Shown one piece after another: positions 1 to 5,038 of a DNA stretch of 5,367 nt. How positions within the stretch are numbered: the stretch's first letter is position 1; every line of letters starts with the position of its first letter. The stretch covers positions 1-5,367 of the forward strand of contig JAJZUH010000079.1 of the NCBI GenBank assembly GCA_021847165.1. Direction: 5' to 3'. Made by a program: the position numbers and the translations under genes. The stretch comes from Pseudomonadota bacterium. Lineage in GTDB: Bacteria; Pseudomonadota; Gammaproteobacteria; Burkholderiales; Gallionellaceae. Under the pieces are notes generated by a model. The model was not told the DNA's origin and ran no database searches. It worked only from the letters and a program-made list of their open reading frames with translations.

Positions 1-629
1 TCGTCAACGGCCACCTGACCCGCGACAAGCTCACCGACTTCTACGGTCCCGGCGCCTATCCGCTGAGCTATCCCAACGAATGGGACAAGCGCGAAGGACG
101 CGACGGCCACGGCATCTGGCTGCACGGCACCCCCAGCGACACCTTCAGCCGCCCGCCGCGCGCCAGCAACGGCTGCGTGGTGCTGGCCAACAACGACCTC
201 AACGAGATCGGCAGCCACCTGCAGATCGGCATCACGCCGGTGATCATCGCCAGCAAGATCGACTGGAGCAACGAGGCGGATCGCGCGGATCGCGCTTCCC
301 TGCTGAAGGAGATCGAACAATGGCGCAGCGACTGGGCCAGCCGCGACACCGAAGCCTACCTCGCGCACTATGCGCATGATTTCTCCACCGGCAGCATGAG
401 CCTGCCCGCCTTCGCGCAGCAGAAGCGGCTGGTGAATTCCGGCAAGACCTGGATCAAGGTCAGGCTGTCGGATGTCAGCATCTTCCCCTACCCCAGCCAG
501 CCGGATCTGGTGGTGGTCAACTTCGAGCAGGATTACGACAGCAACAACCTTTCCAACCACATGAACAAGCGCCAGTACTGGATGAAACGCAACGGACGCT
601 GGCAGATCGTGTACGAAGGAGCCGCTTGA
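1..629 (+). CDS. L,D-transpeptidase (YkuD family) with C-terminal NTF2-like domain, 5'-truncated
   Basis: The 3' part of a gene that begins before the window; the first whole codon is at 3 and 208 residues are visible. L,D-transpeptidases form 3-3 peptidoglycan cross-links, or attach or release proteins at meso-diaminopimelate, in the periplasm through a cysteine thioester. The visible part starts inside the YkuD domain: the signature histidine lies in IWLHGTP (visible residue 41) and the catalytic cysteine in SNGCV (visible residue 58), the usual H-x(14-17)-SxGC arrangement. After a short linker with a tandem ADRADR, residues from about 98 to the end form an NTF2/SnoaL-like domain (EIEQWRSDWASRDTEAYLAHY, then a terminal QYWMKRNGRWQIVYEG strand). 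This architecture resembles the group I remember as Cds6-type L,D-transpeptidases; that subfamily label is tentative. The N-terminus, signal peptide and start are outside the window. The catalytic residues are intact, so the protein is probably active. Confidence 0.9.
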   Translation, partial: VNGHLTRDKLTDFYGPGAYPLSYPNEWDKREGRDGHGIWLHGTPSDTFSRPPRASNGCVVLANNDLNEIGSHLQIGITPVIIASKIDWSNEADRADRASLLKEIEQWRSDWASRDTEAYLAHYAHDFSTGSMSLPAFAQQKRLVNSGKTWIKVRLSDVSIFPYPSQPDLVVVNFEQDYDSNNLSNHMNKRQYWMKRNGRWQIVYEGAA

Positions 630-774
630 TGAATGCCTTCATGAATTCGTCTTTCGGGCGCATCGCTGCGTTGCAGCGGTACTCGCTTCCTCGCTATCTG
701 CAAGATATGTCTCGTCGTTCCGTTCCGTGCGCCTTGCGCTGCATCCCGAAATCCTGAACTACTAAAGGCATTCA
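630..774. repeat. 145-bp imperfect palindrome with 10-bp terminal inverted repeats (MITE/REP-like)
   Basis: Three sets of arms are nested about a common centre near 701-702. The outer arms are TGAATGCCTT (630-639) and AAGGCATTCA (765-774), the middle arms TTTCGGG (652-658) and CCCGAAA (745-751), and the apex TATCT (695-699) and AGATA (703-707). A further local hairpin, CGCTGC/GCAGCG, lies at 664-678 in the left half. The element starts one base after the L,D-transpeptidase stop and ends two bases before the ppiB start, so it fills the whole intergenic gap. Such nested symmetry suggests a folded RNA or a dispersed intergenic palindromic element. No clear target-site duplication is visible. Copy number cannot be judged from one window. 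Confidence 0.55.
764..768 (+). promoter_or_regulatory. Shine-Dalgarno site for the exported form of the cyclophilin
   Basis: AAAGG lies 8 bases upstream of the ATG at 777, which supports that start. Four of its five bases belong to the right terminal arm of the 630-774 palindrome, so folding of that element could hide the site. Confidence 0.6.
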
Positions 775-776
775 CC

Positions 777-1364
777 ATGAAACTGATACATATCGCTCTC
801 GCATTCTTGCTGGCCGGACTGTGCGTCCTGCCGGCCCAAGCCGCCTCTACACCCGCAACCAAAGGAAAAATGAAAATGGTCAGACTCCATACCAACCATG
901 GCAACATCACCCTGCAACTCGACGCGGAAAAAGCGCCCGTCACCGTCCAGAACTTCCTCGACTACGTGAACAGCGGCTTCTACAGCAACACCATCTTCCA
1001 TCGCGTGATCCCCAACTTCATGATCCAGGGTGGCGGCTTCGAGCCGGGCCTGATCCAGAAGAAGACCAACGCGCCGATCAAGAACGAGGCGGCGAACGGC
1101 CTGAAGAACGACATCTACACGATCGCCATGGCGCGTACCGGAGATCCGCATTCCGCCACCGCGCAGTTCTTTATCAACACCAAGAACAACAGCTTCCTGG
1201 ACTATCCCGGCCAGGACGGCTGGGGCTACTGCGTATTCGGCAAGGTGGTCGAAGGGCAGGAGGTGGTCGACGCGATCGGCAAGGTGAAAACCGGCAGCAG
1301 CGGCTTCTATCAGGACGTGCCGAAAGAGGACGTCATCATCACCAAGGCGGAAGTCATCGAGTAA
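777..1364 (+). CDS. ppiB: Peptidyl-prolyl cis-trans isomerase, PpiB-like cyclophilin with signal peptide
   Basis: A 195-aa cyclophilin that catalyses cis-trans isomerisation of Xaa-Pro bonds during protein folding. Residues 1-22 form a signal peptide: MK, then a hydrophobic core [14 protein letters not shown], then AQA before A23, a good signal peptidase I site, so the full product should be periplasmic. Residues 34-195 match the full length of cytoplasmic E. coli PpiB (about 164 aa). Key active-site residues are present: FHR with R76, FMIQGG with F81, M82 and Q84, and QFFIN with F132. The position equal to Trp121 of human CypA is F140, as in bacterial cyclophilins with weak cyclosporin binding. 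The sequence is PpiB-like although the predicted location is that of PpiA, so the symbol reflects sequence rather than location. A second in-frame start with its own ribosome binding site lies at residue 34. The start at 777 is chosen for the AAAGG site and the intact signal peptide. An intrinsic terminator follows the stop. Confidence 0.93.
   Translation: MKLIHIALAFLLAGLCVLPAQAASTPATKGKMKMVRLHTNHGNITLQLDAEKAPVTVQNFLDYVNSGFYSNTIFHRVIPNFMIQGGGFEPGLIQKKTNAPIKNEAANGLKNDIYTIAMARTGDPHSATAQFFINTKNNSFLDYPGQDGWGYCVFGKVVEGQEVVDAIGKVKTGSSGFYQDVPKEDVIITKAEVIE
861..878 (+). promoter_or_regulatory. Internal Shine-Dalgarno and alternative start inside ppiB
   Basis: AAAGGA (861-866) lies 9 bases upstream of an in-frame ATG at 876-878. 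Starting there gives [10 protein letters not shown]..., exactly where leaderless cytoplasmic PpiB proteins begin. Another in-frame ATG at 870 is only 3 bases from the site and is less likely. The site is stronger than the AAAGG before the annotated start. It may be a working second start or the remnant of an ancestral cytoplasmic gene. It is also explained in part by Lys-Gly-Lys codons, so function is inferred. Confidence 0.45.
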
Positions 1365-1368
1365 CCAC

Positions 1369-1396
1369 AAACGGCGCCTCGGCGCCGTTTTGCTTT
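1369..1396 (+). terminator. Rho-independent terminator after ppiB
   Basis: A perfect 10-bp stem, AAACGGCGCC (1369-1378) with GGCGCCGTTT (1381-1390), is followed by the interrupted T-run TGCTTT. It starts 4 bases after the ppiB stop. Its T-tract abuts the lpxH ATG at 1397, so the terminator also makes up most of the lpxH upstream region. The loop is nominally only TC; the innermost pair would open to a 4-base loop. Confidence 0.85.
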
Positions 1397-2122
1397 ATGC
1401 CGCATAGCCTGTTCATCTCCGACCTGCACCTGAGCCACGATCATCCGCACAGCACGGAGATGTTCCTGCGTTTCGCCGCCGACATTGCGCCGGCGGCCGA
1501 AGCGCTCTACATCCTGGGCGACCTGTTCGAATACTGGGCCGGCGACGACGACGCGGGCGATCCGTTCCACCTGCGCATCACCGGCACGCTGCGCCAGCTG
1601 GATGCACAGGGCACGCGCATCTTCATCATGCACGGCAATCGCGATTTCCTGATGGACGAGGAGCTCGGTGCAGCCTGCCATGCCACGCTGCTCGACGACC
1701 CGACGCTGCTCGACCTGTACGGCACGCCCACCCTGCTCACGCACGGCGATGCGCTGTGCACCGGCGACACCGAATATCAACGCTTCCGCAGCCTGGTGCG
1801 CAGCAGCGATTGGCAGGCGCAATTTCTCGCGCAACCGCTGGCCAGACGCAAGGCCCAGATCGAACAGCTGCGAATGCAAAGCAGGAACGAGAAAAGTCTC
1901 AAGACGATGGACATCATGGATGTGAACGTGGCGGCGGTGGAGGACCTGCTGCGCCAGTACCACTACCCGCGCCTCATCCACGGCCACACGCACCGCCCGG
2001 CGAAACACCTGCATCAACCGGATGGACACCTGTGCGAACGCTGGGTGCTGGGCGACTGGGATAGCGGCAAGGCAGCCATCCTGCGTTGCGATGCAAATGG
2101 CATCGAGTGGCTGCAGGTATGA
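1397..2122 (+). CDS. lpxH: UDP-2,3-diacylglucosamine diphosphatase
   Basis: A 241-aa protein, against 240 aa for E. coli LpxH. It hydrolyses UDP-2,3-diacylglucosamine to lipid X (2,3-diacylglucosamine 1-phosphate) and UMP, the fourth step of lipid A synthesis, at the cytoplasmic face of the inner membrane. It is a Mn2+-dependent calcineurin-like phosphoesterase and the metal-site motifs are all present: SDLH (D9, H11), GDLFEYW (D42), GNRD (N81), THGD (H116) and HGHTHRP (H197, H199). They align with E. coli D8, H10, D41, N79, H114, H195 and H197 with an offset of one to two residues. The ATG at 1397 gives the expected N-terminus, MPHSLFISDLHL, but there is no Shine-Dalgarno sequence: the bases just upstream are the ppiB terminator. 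The reading frame stays open upstream across ppiB, but that part is out of frame with ppiB and does not look like protein. Its own promoter, if any, would lie within ppiB. Confidence 0.96.
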   Translation: MPHSLFISDLHLSHDHPHSTEMFLRFAADIAPAAEALYILGDLFEYWAGDDDAGDPFHLRITGTLRQLDAQGTRIFIMHGNRDFLMDEELGAACHATLLDDPTLLDLYGTPTLLTHGDALCTGDTEYQRFRSLVRSSDWQAQFLAQPLARRKAQIEQLRMQSRNEKSLKTMDIMDVNVAAVEDLLRQYHYPRLIHGHTHRPAKHLHQPDGHLCERWVLGDWDSGKAAILRCDANGIEWLQV

Positions 2123-2133
2123 ACCTGCGTTTT
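2113..2133 (+). terminator. Possible intrinsic terminator overlapping the lpxH stop codon
   Basis: GCAGGT (2113-2118) pairs with ACCTGC (2123-2128) around the loop ATGA, which contains most of the lpxH TGA. GTTTT follows at 2129-2133. The stem is short (6 bp) and the T-run is modest. The T-run reaches into the stop codon of the convergent DUF1854 gene. The reverse direction lacks a T-run after the hairpin, so it would serve only lpxH. Confidence 0.45.
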
Positions 2134-2605
2134 ACAGGAAACGGTCCAGCAGGCGCCGGCTGTGGCCGTCCAGGGCATCGAGATCGCGGATCAGGAACGA
2201 TACCCCGTAACCGTCGGTGATCAGCAGCGTGCTGCCGGTGAGGCGGCGAATGTGATCCTCGGCCTTGAGCAGCAGTTCGGTATCCCCGCGATCGGTGGCG
2301 ACCTGCCACTTGCTCGGTGTCGCGAAGCTGGAGACCTGTTTGATGCGAGTGATCTCCGGCATGAATTCGCGCTGCGCGAGCTCGGCCTCGATCAGGGCGC
2401 GCATCTCGTCGGGCAGCCCGCTCAAGCGCTCCACCCAAAGCAACTCGTGCCCGTCCTCGCCGAGCAGCGACACCCCGTCATCCGGAGCGCTGATCGGGAA
2501 GGCGCGCAGGGGAACGACACCCTCATGCACTGTTCCATCGGCGTCGACCATGACGAGCTGGCCGGCCGCATTGCGTTCGAGCCTGAAATCCTTGTTGCTC
2601 TTCAT
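2132..2605 (-). CDS. DUF1854 family protein, cyanophycin-associated
   Basis: A 157-aa soluble protein with no signal peptide or membrane segment. I recognise the DUF1854 pattern: a DADGTVHEGVVPLRAFPIS region near residues 21-39, ELLWVERLSGLPDEMRALIEAEL at about 54-76, REFMPEITRI at 79-88, PSKWQVATDRGDTELLLKAEDHIRRL at about 97-122 and a closing LDALDGHSRRLLDRFL. Proteins of this family are found with cyanophycin synthetase and a dedicated ABC transporter, which matches this locus; their biochemical role is not known to me. The start at 2605 is supported by AAGGAG 8 bases upstream and by the ATGA overlap with the ABC transporter gene, which suggests translational coupling and a physical or functional partnership with the transporter. 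It converges with lpxH with 9 bp between stop codons. No terminator is visible on this strand within the window. Confidence 0.88.
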   Translation of the reverse strand: MKSNKDFRLERNAAGQLVMVDADGTVHEGVVPLRAFPISAPDDGVSLLGEDGHELLWVERLSGLPDEMRALIEAELAQREFMPEITRIKQVSSFATPSKWQVATDRGDTELLLKAEDHIRRLTGSTLLITDGYGVSFLIRDLDALDGHSRRLLDRFL

Positions 2606-2619
2606 GCGGCGGACTCCTT
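2602..2619 (-). promoter_or_regulatory. Coupled stop/start (ATGA) and Shine-Dalgarno for the DUF1854 gene
   Basis: On the minus strand the TGA of the ABC transporter (2604-2602) shares bases with the ATG of the DUF1854 gene (2605-2603). AAGGAG occupies 2619-2614, inside the last codons of the transporter, with 8 bases to the ATG. This arrangement favours re-initiation and matched production of the two proteins. Confidence 0.8.
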
Positions 2620-4902
2620 GGCGGTTTGCGGCGGGCTGCCATTCTGATCGTCCAGATCGGTATCCACATTGCGGGCCTGCGCCTGATACAAACGGAAATA
2701 AGCCCCCTCCTTGCCCATCAGCTCCTCGTGGCTGCCCATCTCGACGATCTCGCCGCGATCCAGCACCACCAGCCGGTCCGCCTTGTGCAGCGTGGAGAGG
2801 CGGTGAGCGATGGCGATGGTGGTACGGCCGCGCACCAGATTGTCCAGTGCGCGCTGGATTTCTTTCTCGGTCTCGGTGTCGACCGAAGCGGTCGCCTCGT
2901 CGAGAATCAGGATGCGCGGATCGATCAGCAGCGCACGCGCGATCGAGATGCGCTGCCGCTCCCCGCCCGACAGGCCCTGGCCGCGTTCGCCCACCAGCGA
3001 ATCGTAGCCGTGCGGCAGGCGCAGGATGAACTCGTGGGCATGGGCGGCACGCGCCGCCGCGACGATTTCGGTACGGGTCGCATGCGGCTTGCCGTAAGCG
3101 ATGTTCTCCGCGATCGAGCCGAAGAACAGGAACGGCTCCTGCAGCACGAGGCCGATGTTGCTGCGGTATTCGGCAATCGGCAGCGAGCGGATGTTCACCC
3201 CGTCGATGCTGATGGCCCCTTCGCTGACATCGTAGAAACGGCATAGCAGGTTGACCAGCGTGCTCTTGCCGGAACCGCTATGCCCCACCAGGCCGATCAT
3301 CTCGCCCGGCGCAATGGACAGATTGAAATTGCGGATGACGGCGCGATTGCCGTAACGGAAGCCGGCGTCGCGAATGTCGATGCGCCCCTCGATGCGCTCC
3401 AGATGCTGCGGCTTGGCGGGCTCGGGCACGCTGGAAACGCGATCGAGGATATCGAAGATGCGCTTCGCGCCGGAGGCGGTCTTTTGCGTCACCGACACGA
3501 TGCGGCTCATCGAGTCGAGCCGGGTATAGAAACGGCTGATATAGGCCAGGAAGGCGGTCAGCACGCCCACGCTGATCCGGTTGTGCGTGACCTGCCAGAT
3601 GCCGAAAGCCCATACCACCAGCAGGCCAATTTCGGTGAGCAGCGTCACGCTGGGAGAAAACAGCGACCAGATGCGATTGATGCGGTCGTTGACGGCCAGA
3701 TTGTGCTGGTTCACCTGGCGGAACCGGCCCGATTCGCGTTTCTCCTGGGCGAAGGCCTTGACCACACGGATGCCGGGAATGGTGTCGGCCAGGATGTTGC
3801 TGACTTGCGACCAGACGCGGTCGACCTTTTCGAAGCCGGTGCTGAGCCTGTGCCTGACCTGGTGGATCATCCAGGCGATCAGCGGCAACGGCAGCAGCGT
3901 GACCAGCGCCAGCCACGGATCGATGGTGAACAGGATCACCGCTGTCATCAGGATCATCAATACGTCGGTGGCGAAGTCCAGCAGGTGCAGCGACAGGAAC
4001 AGGCAGATGCGGTCCGATTCGGAACCGATGCGCGCCATCAGGTCGCCGGTGCGCTTGCCGCCGAAGTACTCCAGCGACAGGTGCAGCAGGTGATCGTAGG
4101 TGATGGTGCGCAGATCGGTGCCGATGCGTTCGCTGACCAGGGCGAGGATATAGGTCTTGGCCCATCCCAGCGCCCATGCCAGCAGGGCCGAGAGCAGCAG
4201 TCCGCCCAGCAGCAGCTCCACCATGTCGACATTGATGGGCTTGCCGTTCTCAAACGGGATCAGCACATCGTCCATCAAGGGCATGGACAGATAGGGCGGA
4301 ACCAGCGTGGCGGCGGTCGAAGCCAGCATCAGCAGGAAACCCGCCAGCAGTTGCCAGCGGTAGGGCCGCGCAAAGCGCCACAAGCGCAGCAACACCCAGC
4401 TCGAGGGCGGCGCTTCCGCTTCGATGTCGCAGTATGCGCATTCCTCCTGATCCGGCGCCAGCGGGGCCAGGCACAGCGGGCACAGCCGGGGTTGCGCCAC
4501 ACCGGCGGGATGGGCGCCCTGCAAACCGTTGAGCGCCTGCTCGAACTGGCGGACGAATCGCGTCGCATCGGCGCCATGCGCCATGGTATAGCGCCAGCAC
4601 CCCAGCCGCGTGCCGCCGTCGAACAAGCCGATGCTGCCGATGCCGGCATGGTCCTGTTGCCTCAAAGTCTGCCCTGCCGCCAGCCTATGCTCGCTGCAAC
4701 CCTGGCCGGCCGCCGTCAACGCAAGCACTCGCCGGTCGGTCACCAGCAACAATCCCTTGCTGAAGCTCAGCCTGTCGTCAAGGTCGGTCTCGAACCAGGC
4801 ATGAATCCGTTCGCGATCGGCCAGACGCGCTTGCAGAACCTGGTGCCATGCATCGGGAATCGGACTGTCGGAAGAAGGGGGGGAAATGGTAGAAACGTCC
4901 AC
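2602..4902 (-). CDS. Fused ABC exporter (TMD-NBD) with N-terminal zinc-ribbon extension, cyanophycin-associated
   Basis: A 766-aa half-transporter expected to work as a homodimer in the inner membrane; its substrate is unknown. Residues 1-165 are an unusual cytosolic extension: RLSFSKGLLLVTDRRVLAL at about 44-62 recalls a bacterial PH-like fold, then a zinc ribbon with C141-x2-C144 and C155-x2-C158. A six-helix exporter domain follows (helices near 185-205, 229-258, 302-326, 328-347, 413-437 and 443-462). The ATPase domain has Walker A GHSGSGKST (K546), Q-loop Q588, signature LSGGERQR (644-651), Walker B RILILDEA (D668, E669), D-loop SVD and H700. All catalytic residues are intact, so it should hydrolyse ATP. 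The fold is MsbA/lipid-exporter-like, but its place divergent to cphA and upstream of a DUF1854 gene marks it as the ABC transporter known to accompany cyanophycin synthetase. The start is a GTG at 4902, the only candidate after an in-frame stop at 4917-4915; its ribosome binding site is weak. The C-terminus is short and acidic. Confidence 0.93.
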   Translation of the reverse strand: MDVSTISPPSSDSPIPDAWHQVLQARLADRERIHAWFETDLDDRLSFSKGLLLVTDRRVLALTAAGQGCSEHRLAAGQTLRQQDHAGIGSIGLFDGGTRLGCWRYTMAHGADATRFVRQFEQALNGLQGAHPAGVAQPRLCPLCLAPLAPDQEECAYCDIEAEAPPSSWVLLRLWRFARPYRWQLLAGFLLMLASTAATLVPPYLSMPLMDDVLIPFENGKPINVDMVELLLGGLLLSALLAWALGWAKTYILALVSERIGTDLRTITYDHLLHLSLEYFGGKRTGDLMARIGSESDRICLFLSLHLLDFATDVLMILMTAVILFTIDPWLALVTLLPLPLIAWMIHQVRHRLSTGFEKVDRVWSQVSNILADTIPGIRVVKAFAQEKRESGRFRQVNQHNLAVNDRINRIWSLFSPSVTLLTEIGLLVVWAFGIWQVTHNRISVGVLTAFLAYISRFYTRLDSMSRIVSVTQKTASGAKRIFDILDRVSSVPEPAKPQHLERIEGRIDIRDAGFRYGNRAVIRNFNLSIAPGEMIGLVGHSGSGKSTLVNLLCRFYDVSEGAISIDGVNIRSLPIAEYRSNIGLVLQEPFLFFGSIAENIAYGKPHATRTEIVAAARAAHAHEFILRLPHGYDSLVGERGQGLSGGERQRISIARALLIDPRILILDEATASVDTETEKEIQRALDNLVRGRTTIAIAHRLSTLHKADRLVVLDRGEIVEMGSHEELMGKEGAYFRLYQAQARNVDTDLDDQNGSPPQTAKESAA

Positions 4903-4911
4903 AGGGTTCGA

Positions 4912-4960
4912 AGTTTACTACAGCCGCCATCTTGGATAAACCGCAAACCCTCTGTAAACT
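4912..4960. repeat. Inverted repeat AGTTTAC/GTAAACT, possible operator
   Basis: AGTTTAC (4912-4918) is repeated in inverted orientation as GTAAACT (4954-4960), 42 bp apart start to start, close to four helical turns. The right arm overlaps the candidate cphA -10 element and the left arm lies 10 bases upstream of the transporter GTG. The position suits a regulator of both directions, but a 7-bp match can arise by chance. Confidence 0.3.
4932..4960 (+). promoter_or_regulatory. Candidate sigma70-like promoter for cphA
   Basis: TTGGAT (4932-4937) and TAAACT (4955-4960) are separated by 17 bases. They match the -35 consensus at three of six positions and the -10 at four of six, so the promoter is weak. 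Transcription would start near 4967, giving a leader of about 70 bases before the cphA ATG. Confidence 0.3.
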
Positions 4961-4985
4961 GGATACCTTTTTGAATGCATTGCCC

Positions 4986-5012
4986 TGCGGCGCGCCGCAT
5001 CGCGCTTGCGGC
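4986..5012 (+). other. Alternative hairpins in the cphA leader
   Basis: TGCGGC (4986-4991), GCCGCA (4994-4999) and TGCGGC (5007-5012) alternate, so the middle copy can pair with either neighbour. The first two also make a perfect 14-bp palindrome at 4986-4999. The region ends 16 bases before the GGGAAG Shine-Dalgarno candidate (5029-5034). GC-rich DNA makes short complements common, so a regulatory role is only possible. Confidence 0.35.
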
Positions 5013-5038
5013 CAATCCAAGTTCGCCCGGGAAGTTCG

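Larger units (their letters stand above)
4903..5038. promoter_or_regulatory. Divergent regulatory region between the ABC transporter operon and cphA
   Basis: This 136-bp gap must hold the promoters for both directions, because the two genes start back to back. The half near the transporter is A/T-richer (about 4910-4980); the half near cphA is very GC-rich (4981-5030). The separate entries give an inverted repeat, a promoter candidate and hairpins. No convincing sigma70 promoter is seen for the minus strand: TTTACA is present as a -35 (4959-4954) without a good -10. Confidence 0.6.

Noticed and set aside
672..701. TTGCAG followed by TATCTG as a ppiB promoter
   Set aside because: Only three of six bases match each element and both fall within the arms of the palindrome; not enough to call.
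629..757. A 42-codon reading frame overlapping the L,D-transpeptidase stop (TGATG)
   Set aside because: It lies wholly inside the 630-774 palindrome, has no recognisable domain and an Arg/Ser/Cys-rich composition as expected from repeat DNA. No independent ribosome binding site is evident. Kept as part of the repeat.
810..824. Possible lipoprotein signal (AGLC) in the cyclophilin leader
   Set aside because: The residue before the cysteine is Leu, not Gly, Ala or Ser, and the AQA site after it is a good ordinary signal peptidase I site.
762..1370. A 202-codon minus-strand reading frame opposite ppiB
   Set aside because: It is antisense to a strongly conserved cyclophilin, rich in Val/Asp/Leu/Arg as expected from the complement of GC-rich codons, and has no recognisable motif.
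821..1396. Upstream extension of the lpxH reading frame across ppiB
   Set aside because: The translation is Arg/His/Gln-rich and out of frame with the real ppiB protein. The LpxH family N-terminus fits the ATG at 1397.
3280..4974. A 564-codon plus-strand reading frame opposite the ABC transporter
   Set aside because: It is very rich in Gln, Arg, Ala, His and Asp, and is the complement of intact transporter motifs. Its length reflects GC-rich codon structure, not a gene.
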